The translations under genes and the position numbers were made by a program. The notes below the pieces were generated by a model that saw only the letters and a program-made list of their open reading frames with translations, did not search any database and was not told the DNA's origin. Of a stretch of 64,000 nucleotides of DNA, positions 25,513 through 35,100 are shown in pieces. Within the stretch, counting starts at the first letter, position 1. Each line of letters opens with the position of its first letter. The DNA comes from Streptomyces caeruleatus (GTDB lineage: Bacteria > Actinomycetota > Actinomycetes > Streptomycetales > Streptomycetaceae). The stretch covers positions 559,469 through 623,468 of the forward strand of contig NZ_KQ948925.1 in NCBI RefSeq assembly GCF_001514235.1, in the 5' to 3' direction.

Positions 25513-26876
25513 GCGATCACCTTCTCGACGGCCCTCTCGATGGCCTGTTCCAGCAGGCGCAAGCCCTCGTCGAGCAGGGCCGCGTCGAGGGTGAACGGCG
25601 GTGCCAGGCGCAGGATGTGGCCGCCGAGGGAAGTGCGCAGGCCCAGGTCGAGGGCGGTCGTGTAGACGGCGCGGGCGAGGTCGGGCGCGGGAGTGCGGTC
25701 GGCGGGGTCGGTGACGAACTCCAGGCCCCACAGCAGTCCGAGACCGCGGACCTGGCCGAGCTGCGGGAAGCGGGACTCCAGGGCGGTGAGGCGGTTCTCC
25801 ATCACCTCGCCGAGGACGCGGACGCGTTCGATCAGCCGGTCGCGTTCGACGACTTCGAGGGTGGCGCGGGCGGCGGCGATCCCCAGCGGATTGCTCGCGT
25901 ATGTCGAGGCGTACGCGCCCGTGGTGGCGGCCTCCGGTCTGCGCAGCAGCTCGCCGCGCCCGGCGAGGACGGCGAAGGGAAATCCGCTCGCGGTGCCCTT
26001 GGACAGCATCGCCAAGTCCGGTTCGACGCCGAACAGTTCACTGGCGAGGAAGGCACCTGTGCGGCCGCCGCCGGTCAGGACCTCGTCCGCGACGAGCAGG
26101 ACGCCGCTCTCGTGGCAGGCCTGCGTGATGCGCTCCCAGTAGCCCGGGGGCGGCACGATCACGCCGGCCGCTCCGAGGACGGGTTCGAAGACCAGCGCGG
26201 AGACATTGGGCTTCTCCGCGATGTGCCGGCACACGAGCGTGGCGCACCGCACGTCGCACGACGGGTACTCCAGGCCCAGCGGGCAGCGGTAGCAGTACGG
26301 GCTGTACCCGAGCACGCTGTTGCCGCTGAACGCCTGGTGGCCGATGTCCCAGTGGACGAGCATCCGGGCGCCCATGGTCTTGCCGTGGAAGCCGTGCCGC
26401 AGTGCGCCGACGCGGTTGCGGCCCGGTGGCGCGGTCGCCTGTACGACGCGCAGGGCGGCCTCGACCACCTCCGCTCCGGTGGAGAAGAACGCGAAGGTGT
26501 CCAGGCGCTCGGGCAGCAGCCGGGCCAGCAGTTCGAGGAGTTCGGCGCGCTCGGGTGTGGCGCTGTCGTGGACGTTCCACAGGCGCTGGGCCTGCGCGGT
26601 GAGCGCCTCGACGACCTCCGGGTGACCGTGGCCGAGCGACTGGGTGAGGGTGCCGGCGGCGAAGTCGAGGTACTGGTTGCCGTCGAGATCGGTCAGGACG
26701 GCCCCGCGTCCCTCGGCGAAGACCCGGCGTCCGTGGACGGCCTCCTCGGAGGCGCCCGGCGCCAGATGCCGGGTCTCCCGGGCCAGTTGCGCTGTCTGCC
26801 GATCCAGTTGCCGGGTCTGCCGATCCGGTTGCCGGGTCTGCCGTGTCCGTTGCCGTGTCTGCCGGATGCCTGTCAC
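25509..26876 (-). CDS. acbV: Class III PLP aminotransferase (AcbV-like), with N-terminal QTRQ repeats
   Basis: A 455-residue fold-type I class III aminotransferase. PLP motifs: the Asp in LLVADEVLTGGGRTG and the Schiff-base Lys in AMLSKGTASGFPFAVL; a Cys cluster (YCYRCPLGLEYPSCDVRC) is also present. AcbV aminates dTDP-4-keto-6-deoxyglucose to the 4-amino sugar of the acarviosyl core, and the substrate would come from the divergent rmlA/rmlB. The first 35 residues are low-complexity heptads (for example RQTRQPDRQTRQLDRQ) encoded by 21-base tandem repeats. The only start before the repeats is GTG 26876. It is the first gene of the 14-gene operon. Confidence 0.85.
   Translation of the reverse strand: MTGIRQTRQRTRQTRQPDRQTRQLDRQTAQLARETRHLAPGASEEAVHGRRVFAEGRGAVLTDLDGNQYLDFAAGTLTQSLGHGHPEVVEALTAQAQRLWNVHDSATPERAELLELLARLLPERLDTFAFFSTGAEVVEAALRVVQATAPPGRNRVGALRHGFHGKTMGARMLVHWDIGHQAFSGNSVLGYSPYCYRCPLGLEYPSCDVRCATLVCRHIAEKPNVSALVFEPVLGAAGVIVPPPGYWERITQACHESGVLLVADEVLTGGGRTGAFLASELFGVEPDLAMLSKGTASGFPFAVLAGRGELLRRPEAATTGAYASTYASNPLGIAAARATLEVVERDRLIERVRVLGEVMENRLTALESRFPQLGQVRGLGLLWGLEFVTDPADRTPAPDLARAVYTTALDLGLRTSLGGHILRLAPPFTLDAALLDEGLRLLEQAIERAVEKVIA
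26778..26861. repeat. Four tandem 21-base repeats in the 5' end of the aminotransferase gene
   Basis: Units of 21 bases start at 26778, 26799, 26820 and 26841; the third reads CCGATCCGGTTGCCGGGTCT plus G. Because the unit is a multiple of three the repeats stay in frame and encode heptads of the type DRQTRQL. Copy number may vary between strains. Confidence 0.85.
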
Positions 26877-26994
26877 TGCTGCCCCCGTTCGTCGGGCCGA
26901 CTGCGTTCACCTGCGTCCACCTGTCGGCGAACTCCGGTGTGGCACACCCCCGTTGGCGGCTCGGCGCCGAGTCAAACACCGGACCCGATCAGTT

Positions 26995-27042
26995 CGCAAG
27001 CCTTTGCGGGATGTTTCAGAAAGAGCTTGCGGTGTTTTGCGG
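26995..27042. promoter_or_regulatory. Divergent promoter region with TTGCG half-sites (MalR/AcrC-like operators)
   Basis: The 273-base region 26877-27149 divides the 14-gene operon from rmlA/rmlB and has no gene. It contains the inverted repeat CGCAA-GCCT-TTGCG (26995-27008) and two direct TTGCGG copies at 27027-27032 and 27037-27042, one helical turn apart. TTGC-type half-sites are typical of actinobacterial MalR/AcrC LacI-family repressors, one of which is encoded at 29203-30246. Similar motifs recur upstream of the amylase genes and of the tendamistat-like gene. Confidence 0.55.
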
Positions 27043-27149
27043 ACCTCTGATTGAGTCGAGGTGCTTACGGCGGCACCCACGCCTCATCGCTTCGAGGAGG
27101 GACCTGTGAGAACACGCCCCCAGATCGGCCCGCCCCGCCGGAGGCCGAG

Positions 27150-28217
27150 GTGAAAGCACTGGTCCTGGCGGGTGGCACCGGCAGCAGACTCAGGCCGTTC
27201 ACCCACACCGGCGCCAAACAACTGCTCCCCATCGCCAACAAACCCGTGCTGTTCTACGCCCTGGAGTCCCTGGCCTCGGCCGGCATCCGCGACGTCGGCA
27301 TCGTGGTCGGCGCGCATGCCCGGGACATCCGCGAACTCACCGGCGACGGCACCGGGTTCGGGTTGCGCATCACGTATCTGCACCAGTCCCGCCCGCTCGG
27401 CCTCGCCCACGCGGTGCTCATCGCCCGGGACTTCCTGGGCGACGACGACTTCCTGCTGTACCTCGGGGACAACTACCTCCAGCAGGGCGTCACCGACTTC
27501 GCCCGGCTCGCGGCGGCGGCTCCAGCGGCGGCCCGGCTGCTGCTCACGCCGGTCGCCGACCCGTCCGCCTTCGGGGTCGCGGAGGTCGACCCCGAGGGGA
27601 ACGTGCTGCGCCTGGAGGAGAAACCCGACAGCCCCCGCAGCGCCCTCGCGCTCATCGGCGTGTACGCCTTCAGCCCCGCCGTGCACGAGGCGGTACGCGC
27701 CATCACTCCCTCCGCGCGCGGCGAACTGGAGATCACCCACGCCGTGCAGTGGATGATCGACCGCGGGATGCGGGTGCGCGCCGAGACCACCACCCGGCCC
27801 TGGCGCGACACCGGCAGCGTCGAGGACCTGCTGGAGGTCAACCGCCATGTCCTGGACGGCCTCGAAGGCAACGTCGAGGGCAAGGTGGACCCCCACAGCA
27901 CCCTGGTCGGCCGGGTGCGCGTGGCCGAGGGCGCGATCGTGCGCGGGTCGCGGGTGGTGGGGCCTGTGGTCATCGGCGCAGGTGCCGTCGTCAGCAACTC
28001 CAGCGTCGGCCCGTACACCTCCATCGGGGAGGACTGCCTGGTGGCGGACAGCGCCATCGAGTACTCGGTGCTGCTGCCCGGTGCCCAGGTGGAGGGGGCC
28101 GCACGCATCGAAGGCTCGCTCATCGGCCGCGGCGCCGTCGTGCGCCCCGCCCCCCGTCTCCCGCAGGCTCACCGGCTGGTGATCGGCGACCACAGCAAGG
28201 TGTATCTCCCTTCATGA
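27150..28217 (+). CDS. rmlA: Glucose-1-phosphate thymidylyltransferase, long form (AcbA-like)
   Basis: A 355-residue nucleotidyltransferase that makes dTDP-glucose from glucose 1-phosphate and dTTP. Motifs: LVLAGGTGSRLRPFTHTGAK, YLGDNYLQ (metal Asp), RLEEKPDSP and PWRDTGSVEDLLE. The long form (about 355 residues with a C-terminal beta-helix, RVAEGAIVRGSRVVGPVVIG) is the type found in antibiotic sugar pathways such as StrD and AcbA. The GTG at 27150 has GGAGG 6 bases upstream. The stop overlaps the rmlB start (ATGA). It runs divergently from the aminotransferase operon. Confidence 0.93.
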   Translation: MKALVLAGGTGSRLRPFTHTGAKQLLPIANKPVLFYALESLASAGIRDVGIVVGAHARDIRELTGDGTGFGLRITYLHQSRPLGLAHAVLIARDFLGDDDFLLYLGDNYLQQGVTDFARLAAAAPAAARLLLTPVADPSAFGVAEVDPEGNVLRLEEKPDSPRSALALIGVYAFSPAVHEAVRAITPSARGELEITHAVQWMIDRGMRVRAETTTRPWRDTGSVEDLLEVNRHVLDGLEGNVEGKVDPHSTLVGRVRVAEGAIVRGSRVVGPVVIGAGAVVSNSSVGPYTSIGEDCLVADSAIEYSVLLPGAQVEGAARIEGSLIGRGAVVRPAPRLPQAHRLVIGDHSKVYLPS

Positions 28218-29191
28218 ACGCACGGATCCTCGTCACCGGCGGAGCGGGCTTCATCGGCTCCGCCTACGCCCGCCACCTCCTCTCCCCCACGGCGCCGGAG
28301 GGCACGGCGGTGACCGTCCTCGACAAACTCACCTACGCCGGCAGCCTCGCCCGGCTCCGCGCGGTGCGCGACCACCCGCGTTTCTCCTTTGTCCAGGGCG
28401 ATGTGTGCGACGCGCGGCTGGTGGACGAACTGGCCGCACGGCACGACCAGATCGTGCACTTCGCGGCCGAGTCGCACGTCGACCGCTCCATAGCCGACAG
28501 CGGGTCCTTCACCCGTACCAACGTGCTGGGCACCCAGGTCCTCCTCGACGCCGCGCTCCGGCACGGGGTGCGCACCTTCGTGCACATCTCCACGGACGAG
28601 GTGTACGGGTCCCTGCCGCACGGGGCGGCGAAGGAGAGCGACCGGTTGTGTCCGACCTCGCCGTACGCGGCGTCGAAGGCGGCTTCGGACCTGATCGCGC
28701 TGGCCCACCACCACACGCACGGCCTGGACGTGCGGGTGACCCGCTGCTCGAACAACTTCGGCCCCCACCAGCACCCCGAGAAGCTCATCCCCCGCTTCCT
28801 GGCCGGCCTGCTGTCCGGGGCCGGTGTACCGCTCTACGGCGACGGACGGCACGTGCGTGACTGGCTGCACGTCGAGGACCACGTCCGGGCCGTCGAGCTC
28901 GTCCGGCTGGCGGGGCGGCCGGGAGAGATCTACAACATCGGCGGCGGCACCTCGCTGCCCAACCTGGAGCTGACGCACCGGCTGCTGGAACTGTGCGGCG
29001 CGGGCCGGGAGCGGATCGTGCACGTGCGGGACCGCAAGGGCCACGACCGGCGGTACGCGGTCGACCACAGCAAGATCACCGCCGAGCTCGGCTACCGGCC
29101 GGTCGTCGACTTCACGACGGCCCTGGCCGACACCGCGGAGTGGTACAGGCGGCACGCCGACTGGTGGCGCCCGTTGTTCGCGGCGCTGTGA
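28214..29191 (+). CDS. rmlB: dTDP-glucose 4,6-dehydratase (AcbB-like)
   Basis: A 325-residue extended SDR that turns dTDP-glucose into dTDP-4-keto-6-deoxyglucose. Seen: NAD motif VTGGAGFIGSAYARHLL, active-site ISTDEVYGSLP with the Asp-Glu pair, catalytic YAASK, and NNFGPHQHPEKLIPRF. The ATG at 28214 overlaps the rmlA stop. Its product is the substrate of the AcbV-type aminotransferase encoded divergently, so the two genes supply the amino-deoxysugar half of the acarviosyl unit. The gene ends 11 bases before the convergent LacI-type regulator. Confidence 0.94.
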   Translation: MNARILVTGGAGFIGSAYARHLLSPTAPEGTAVTVLDKLTYAGSLARLRAVRDHPRFSFVQGDVCDARLVDELAARHDQIVHFAAESHVDRSIADSGSFTRTNVLGTQVLLDAALRHGVRTFVHISTDEVYGSLPHGAAKESDRLCPTSPYAASKAASDLIALAHHHTHGLDVRVTRCSNNFGPHQHPEKLIPRFLAGLLSGAGVPLYGDGRHVRDWLHVEDHVRAVELVRLAGRPGEIYNIGGGTSLPNLELTHRLLELCGAGRERIVHVRDRKGHDRRYAVDHSKITAELGYRPVVDFTTALADTAEWYRRHADWWRPLFAAL

Positions 29192-29212
29192 GCGCGCCTC
29201 GGTCAGGCGCTC
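29190..29212. terminator. Small bidirectional hairpin
   Basis: GAGCGCGCCT (29190-29199) can pair with AGGCGCTC (29205-29212) with one bulge. It overlaps the 3' ends of the convergent rmlB and LacI-regulator genes. Confidence 0.4.
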
Positions 29213-30246
29213 GCCGTTCCGCGCAGGGGCTCCCCGGCGCGCGGGCCGGCGGCGGTGGAGCCGCGTACCACCAGTTCCGGCATGAAGACGAACTCGGTGC
29301 GCGGCGGGGCCGTACCGGCCATCTCCTCCAGGAGCGCGTCCACGGCGACCTGCCCCATCGACCTGACGGGCTGTCTGATGGTGGTGAGGGGAGGGTCGGT
29401 GAAGGCGATGAGCGGGGAGTCGTCGTACCCGACGACCGAGATGTCGCCGGGCACCCGCAGACCCTGTTGCCGTGCGGCCCGCACGGCGCCGAGGGCCATC
29501 ATGTCGCTGGCGCACACGACGGCCGTACACCCCCTGCCGATCAGGGCGGCCGCCGCGGCCTGACCACCCTCCAAGGAGAAGAGGGAGTGCTCGACCAGAT
29601 CCTCCGACTCCCCTGCGGACAGCCCCAGTTGCTCCTGGACACCGCCCAGGAACCCCTCGATCTTGCGCCGCACCGGCACGAACCTCCCGGGACCCACCGC
29701 GAGGCCGATGCGCCGGTGCCCCAGCTCCGCCAGGTGCGCCACGGCCAGCCGCATCGCCGCCCGGTCGTCCGGAGAGACGAAGGGGGCGTCGATCCCGGGC
29801 GAGAATCCGTTGACCAGGACGAAGGGCACGTGCTGTTCGTGCAGTCGGTCGTAGCGCCCGGTGTCGGCGCTGGTGTCGGCGTGCAGTCCCGAGACGAAGA
29901 TGATGCCGCAGACCCCTCGGCCGACGAGCATCTCCGTGAGTTCGTCCTCGGTCGACCCGCCGGGTGTCTGGGTCGCCAGTACGGGCGTGTACCCCTGGCG
30001 GGTCAGCGCTTGTGCCATCACCTGGGCCATCGCGGGAAAGATGGGGTTGTCCAGCTCCGGGGTGACCAGGCCGACGAGCTCCGCACGGCGTTGCCTCGAC
30101 GGGTGCTCGTAGCCCAGGGCGTCGAGTGCCGCGAGCACGGAGTCGCGGGTGCCCGAGGCCACGCCGCCCACGCCGTTGAGTACGCGGCTGACGGTGGCCT
30201 TGCTGACACCCGCCTGGGCTGCGATGTCGGCAAGCCGCGCGGTCAT
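29203..30246 (-). CDS. LacI-family regulator (MalR/AcrC-like)
   Basis: A 347-residue LacI/GalR repressor. The N-terminal helix-turn-helix and hinge are clear (LADIAAQAGVSKATVSRVLNG), followed by a periplasmic-binding-protein-like ligand domain (DISVVGYDDSPLIAFTDPPL, RQPVRSMGQVAVDALLEEM). In Actinoplanes the MalR-type protein AcrC represses amylase and acarbose genes. Here the gene lies between the sugar genes and the three amylases and is divergent from the first amylase. TTGC-type inverted repeats in its promoter (30396-30556) and at 26995-27042 are the likely operators. The inducer is probably maltose, a maltodextrin or a related sugar. Confidence 0.9.
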   Translation of the reverse strand: MTARLADIAAQAGVSKATVSRVLNGVGGVASGTRDSVLAALDALGYEHPSRQRRAELVGLVTPELDNPIFPAMAQVMAQALTRQGYTPVLATQTPGGSTEDELTEMLVGRGVCGIIFVSGLHADTSADTGRYDRLHEQHVPFVLVNGFSPGIDAPFVSPDDRAAMRLAVAHLAELGHRRIGLAVGPGRFVPVRRKIEGFLGGVQEQLGLSAGESEDLVEHSLFSLEGGQAAAAALIGRGCTAVVCASDMMALGAVRAARQQGLRVPGDISVVGYDDSPLIAFTDPPLTTIRQPVRSMGQVAVDALLEEMAGTAPPRTEFVFMPELVVRGSTAAGPRAGEPLRGTASA

Positions 30247-30395
30247 GGCATCGCACTGTACCGGTCGGCCGTCGCCGCGCCCACTACGCCCTCGATCCGG
30301 GCTTCAGGTCCGATGCGGCGGACCGGGCGCGTGGACCCGGTCGGTTCTCCGGGTCTCCGGTCCGCCGAACCGGACGGTAATTGAACGTAACACGA

Positions 30396-30556
30396 CTGCA
30401 ACGGTTGCGCAAAGAGTTGCAGCGAATCAACTGGCCTGCAGATCAATGGCGTTGGGGTCTCGCGTAAACCATCGTGCGTCTCGGCGAAGAGGGTTGACCG
30501 AAGTGACAGCGACTCGTACGGTCTCGTCTGCAAAGAGTTTCTGCTGTGTTTCAGCA
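30396..30556. promoter_or_regulatory. Divergent LacI/amylase control region with CTGCAA/TTGCAG sites
   Basis: The 389-base gap 30247-30635 holds no gene and is less G+C-rich than its surroundings. CTGCAA (30396-30401) and TTGCAG (30417-30422) form an inverted repeat around the palindrome TTGCGCAA (30405-30412). A second cluster has CTGCAAAGAGTT (30528-30539) and TGCTG-N5-CAGCA (30542-30556). The nine bases CAAAGAGTT occur in both clusters. CTGCAA/TTGCAG elements are known from Streptomyces amylase promoters. They are plausible sites for the adjacent regulator. Confidence 0.6.
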
Positions 30557-30635
30557 AGAATCTTCAAAGGCCTGTCGGGCACGGCGCGTTGCTGCGTGAG
30601 GCCTCTCGTCCGCATCTGGTGGATCAGGAGGAACG

Positions 30636-32018
30636 ATGGCCCACAAGACCGTGGCCGCTGCGCTCGCCCTCGTGGCAGGAGCCGCCGTGGTCGTCACGGT
30701 GCCGGACGCCGCACCGGCGGCGCCCCCCGGCGACAAAGACGTGACGGCAGTGATGTTCGAATGGAAGTTCAGCTCGGTCGCCCAGGCGTGCACGGACACC
30801 CTCGGCCCCGCCGGGTACGGGTACGTCCAGGTGTCACCCCCTCAGGAGCGCGTCCAGGGCACCCCCTGGTGGACCGCGTACCAGCCCGTCAGCTACAAGA
30901 TCGGCACCCGGCTCGGTGACCGGGCCGCTTTCAAGTCCATGGTGGACACCTGCCACGCGGCCGGGGTGAAGGTCGTCGCGGACACGGTGATCAACCACAT
31001 GGCGAACAGCTCCGGAACCGGTTCCGCAGGCTCCAGCTTCTCCAAGTACGACTACCCCGGCACGTACTCCGCGGCCGACATGGACGACTGCACGGCGTCG
31101 ATCACCAACTACCAGGACGGCTGGCACGTCCAGCACTGCGAACTCGGCGGGCTGCCTGACCTGGACACCGGCGAGGAGTACGTCCGCAAGACGATCGCCG
31201 GCTACATGAACGACCTGCTCTCGCTCGGCGTCGACGGCTTCCGCATCGACGCGGCCAAGCACATCGACCCGGCCGACCTGAGCAACATCAAGTCCAGACT
31301 GACCGACCCGGGCGTGTACTGGAAGCAGGAGACCATCGGCGTCGCCGGTGAGGCCGTGCAGCCCAGCCAGTACACGGGCACCGGGGACGCCCAGGAGTTC
31401 AGCTACGGCCGGGACCTGAAGCGGGTCCTCAACAGCGAGAAACTGGCCTACCTGGAGAACTTCGGTGAGGGCTGGGGGTACCTCCCCGGCGCCACCGCCT
31501 CCGTGTTCGTCGCCAACCACGACACCGAGCGCAGCGGCGCCACGCTCAGCTACAAGGACGGCGCGAACTACACCCTCGCCCACGTGTTCATGCTGGCCTG
31601 GCCCTACGGGTCACCGGACGTCCAGTCGGGCTACGAGTTCAGCGACCACGACGCCGGGCCGCCGAACGACGGTCAGGTGAACGCCTGTTACACCGAGGGC
31701 TGGAAGTGCCAGCACGCCTGGCCCGAGATCGCGAGCATGGTCGGGTTCCGCAACACCGCCGGTGACGCCGCCGTCACCAACTGGTGGGACAACGACAACA
31801 ACGCCATCGCGTTCGGCCGTGGCGACAAGGCCTACGTGGCCGTCAACCACGAGCCGTCCGCCCTGACCCGCACCTTCCAGACGTCGCTGCCCGCGGGCAC
31901 CTACTGCGACGTGCAGAGCAACCGGCCCGTCACCGTGGACGGCTCCGGCCAGTTCACCGCGACGCTCGGATCCAACACCGCCCTCGCCCTGCACACGGGC
32001 GCGACCGCCTGCGGCTGA
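30636..32018 (+). CDS. Secreted alpha-amylase, GH13 (Streptomyces type)
   Basis: A 460-residue secreted endo-amylase that cuts alpha-1,4 links in starch. A signal peptide covers about residues 1-30 ([20 protein letters not shown]). GH13 regions: [10 protein letters not shown] (I), [10 protein letters not shown] with the nucleophile Asp near residue 204 (II), a region III Glu in GVAGEAVQ, and [12 protein letters not shown] (IV). It ends after the beta-sandwich domain, with no CBM20 starch-binding domain as found in longer Streptomyces amylases. An AGGAGG site precedes ATG 30636. It is divergent from the LacI-type gene and shares its control region. Confidence 0.95.
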   Translation: MAHKTVAAALALVAGAAVVVTVPDAAPAAPPGDKDVTAVMFEWKFSSVAQACTDTLGPAGYGYVQVSPPQERVQGTPWWTAYQPVSYKIGTRLGDRAAFKSMVDTCHAAGVKVVADTVINHMANSSGTGSAGSSFSKYDYPGTYSAADMDDCTASITNYQDGWHVQHCELGGLPDLDTGEEYVRKTIAGYMNDLLSLGVDGFRIDAAKHIDPADLSNIKSRLTDPGVYWKQETIGVAGEAVQPSQYTGTGDAQEFSYGRDLKRVLNSEKLAYLENFGEGWGYLPGATASVFVANHDTERSGATLSYKDGANYTLAHVFMLAWPYGSPDVQSGYEFSDHDAGPPNDGQVNACYTEGWKCQHAWPEIASMVGFRNTAGDAAVTNWWDNDNNAIAFGRGDKAYVAVNHEPSALTRTFQTSLPAGTYCDVQSNRPVTVDGSGQFTATLGSNTALALHTGATACG

Positions 32019-32074
32019 GGACGACGACCCGTCACCCCGACGCCTCCGGCAAGGCCCTCCAGAAAGAGCGGGCA

Positions 32075-32114
32075 ACCGCACCGCACACCGCAGAACTGTG
32101 GTGTGCGGTGCGGT
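32075..32114. terminator. Strong hairpin after the first amylase gene
   Basis: A perfect 15-base inverted repeat: ACCGCACCGCACACC at 32075-32089 pairs with 32100-32114. The pairing nearly continues into the loop. It lies 57 bases after the first amylase stop and 68 bases before the next start, so the second and third amylases probably have their own promoter or depend on readthrough. Confidence 0.8.
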
Positions 32115-32182
32115 CCGGCACCACCCAAGTCGCCCGCGAACCCCGGGCGTTGCTGTGCGAGACCGTTGAGGAGAAAGGCTTC

Positions 32183-35100
32183 GTGACCGTGTCCCCGCCC
32201 CGGCGAAGAACCGCCAGAGCTGTGGCCCTCGCCCTGCTCACCCCGTCGTTGACCGCCCTGCCCTCCGCCGTGTCCCCGGCGTCCGCCACCGGCTCCGTCC
32301 CCGCTTCCGTCCCCGCTTCCGTGTCCGCCTCCGCCTCCGCCTCCGCCTCCGCCGCCGATCCTCCGACCGACGTGGCGCTGGCAGGCGAACCGGCCCGCCC
32401 CGCGCCGTCCCGCGAGCAGTTCTACCTGTTACTCCCCGACCGGTTCGCGGGCGGCTCCGAGGCCAACGACCGGGGCGGCCTGAGCGGAGACCGCACACGG
32501 ACCGGTTTCGACCCGACCGACAAGCACTACTTCCAAGGCGGCGACCTCAAGGGGGTGATCGACCGGCTGGACTACATCAAAGGCCTGGGCACCACCGCGA
32601 TATGGATGACACCGGTCTTCAAGAACCGGCCGGTCCAGACCCTGGACGGCCACCAGTCGGCCAGTTACCACGGTTACGCGATCACCGACTTCACCCAGGT
32701 CGACCCGCACTTCGGCACCAACGCCGAACTGAGCGAGCTGATCGACAAGGCGCACGCCAAGGGCATGAAGGTCTTCTTCGACGTCATCACCAACCACACC
32801 GCCGACCTCATCGACTACGCGGAGCAGCAGTACGGTTACCGCTCCAAGGGCGCCCACCCCTACCTCGACACCGAGGGCCGCCCCTTCGACGACAGCGACG
32901 GCATCCGGCCGGTGGACGCCGACGGTCTCCCCTACACGCCGCGTCCCCGCACCGGGGTCGACCGTATGGTGCCGGACTGGCTCAACGACCCCACCATGTA
33001 CCACAACCGCGGAAACTCCACCTTCGCCGGCGAGAGCGCCCTGTACGGCGACTTCCTGGGCATGGACGACCTGTGGACCGAGCGTCCCGAAGTGGTCGAG
33101 GGCATGACCCGGATCTACGAGACCTGGGTGAAGGACTTCGGCGTGGACGGGTTCCGCGTCGACACCGCCAAGAACGTGAACATGGAGTTCTGGACCCGGT
33201 GGGCCACCGCGCTCGACGCGTACGCGGCCCGGCAGGGCCGACCCGACTTCTTCGTGTTCGGCGAGGCGTACTCCGCCGACCCCGCCGTGATGGCCCCGTA
33301 CCTGGTCCAGGGCCGGCTCGACGGCACGCTCGACTTCCCGCTCCAGGCCGCCTTCCGTGACTACGCCTCCCGGGGCGGCCCGGCGGCGGACCTCTCCCGC
33401 GTCCTCGCGCAGGACTACCGGTACACCACCGACAAGGCCAACGCCTACGGCGAGGTGACCTTCCTCGGCAGCCACGACATGGGCCGCATCGGCTCCTTCA
33501 TCGCCCAGGACAACCCGGACGCCCCGGACGCCGAACTGCTCGAACGGTCCCGGTTCGCCCACGAGTTGCTGTTCCTGTCCCGCGGCAACCCGGTGGTCTA
33601 CTCGGGCGACGAACAGGGCTTCACCGGAGCCGGCGGCGACGTCGAGGGCCGCCAGACCATGTTCGCCTCGCGGGCCGCCGACTATCTGGACGACGACCAG
33701 ATCGGGACGGACCGTACGCACGCCTCGGACGCCTACGACGTGGAGCATCCCCTGTACCGGTCGATCGCGTCGCTGTCGCGACTGACGAAGAGCCGTCCGG
33801 CGCTGCGGGACGGGGTGCAGACGGAGCGGTACGCCGACGGCGGCCAGGGCGTGTACGCGTTCTCGCGTACGGATCCGAAGCAGCGGGTCGAGTACCTGGT
33901 GGCGGCGAACAACTCCCCCGCGGCGCGGACGGTGCGGCTGGCGACCGGCTCGGCGCGGACGGACTTCCAAGGGCTGTACGGCACTTCGGCGAGCCCGCGC
34001 AGTGACGCGTCGGGCCGAGTCGAGGTGACCGTCCCGGCGCTGTCGACGGTGGTGCTCGAGGCCGCGCGCCCGCTGCCGGCCCCGGAGGTGTCGCCGACGG
34101 TGGCGCTCAAGGCGCCGGAGGCGGGAGCCACCGGTGACGTGACGGTCTCCGCGGACGTGTCGGGCGGTCAGCTGAACCGCGTCGTGTTCGCCGCTCGGGT
34201 CGGCGACGGTCCCTGGACGACCCTGGGTTCGGCAGATCACGCGCCCCACCGGGTCACCCAGCACCTCCCCGACACGATCGCCGCAGGAACCCCCTTGCGC
34301 TACAAGGCCGTTGTGGTCGACAGCCTCGGCCGCACCGCCGCTGACGTCGCCGGCACGACCGCCGGACAGCCTCCCTCGCCGAGCAAGCCCACGGTGCGGC
34401 GGACGTACGGCGTCGTCCACCATCGGCGGGCCGACGGCGACTACGACGGGTTGCTGCTGAGGACCTCCGACGGCAGGACCGCGCCGTTCGCCGGGCGCGA
34501 CTCCCACGGCGCCTTCGCCTGGATCCCGCCCGGCACGGGCCCGGTCCGGTTCACGGTCGAGAAGGACGGTGCCGCCGACGTCCCGGCGCGCTCCGTCGAC
34601 TTCGCCGTGGCCGGTGAGGTGTGGACCGAGGAAGGCAACGAACGGGTCCGCACGGACCGACCGCACGACACCGGCCCGCCCCAGGACGCCACCAAGGCCG
34701 TCCTGCACTACCACCGCCCCAACGGCGACTACGACGGCTGGGGCCTGCACACCTGGACCGGCTCGGCCCACCCCCCGGAGTGGAACGACCCCGTCCAGCC
34801 GGTCCGCCGTGACGCCTTCGGGCTCGTCTTCGAGGTCCCGCTGAAGGACGGCGCGCCCACGCTCAGCTACGTCCTCCACAAGAAGGAGGAGAAGGACACC
34901 GCCACCGACGAGGCCCTCGACTTCTCCCTGTACGGGCACGAGGTCTGGCGCGTGTCCGGCGACCCCGCCTATCTGGCCCCCTCGCTGGGCGGGGCCTTCG
35001 GCATCGACCTCACGCGCTCGGAGGCCACCTGGATCGGCGACGACACCGTCGTGTGGGCGGGACAGGGCACGGGCGTCGCCAGCCAGCAGTTGATCTACGC

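Noticed and set aside
26778..26861. CRISPR-like or minisatellite array
   Set aside because: The units are contiguous 21-mers without spacers and are in frame within a coding sequence.
8541..26876. Validamycin-type cluster
   Set aside because: No OtsA-like pseudoglycosyltransferase (ValL/VldE type) is present, while rmlA/rmlB, the aminotransferase and AcbS-like enzymes point to acarviosyl compounds.
25617..27050. Long plus-strand open frame (477 codons) over the aminotransferase gene
   Set aside because: It is antisense to a well-conserved enzyme, has no domain motif and arises from codon bias in high-G+C DNA. The same applies to similar long antisense frames at 46720-48906, 32429-35296 and 50212-52335.
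31784..32182. N-terminal extension of the second amylase to 31784
   Set aside because: It overlaps the first amylase gene in another frame and runs through the terminator hairpin; the signal peptide begins at GTG 32183.
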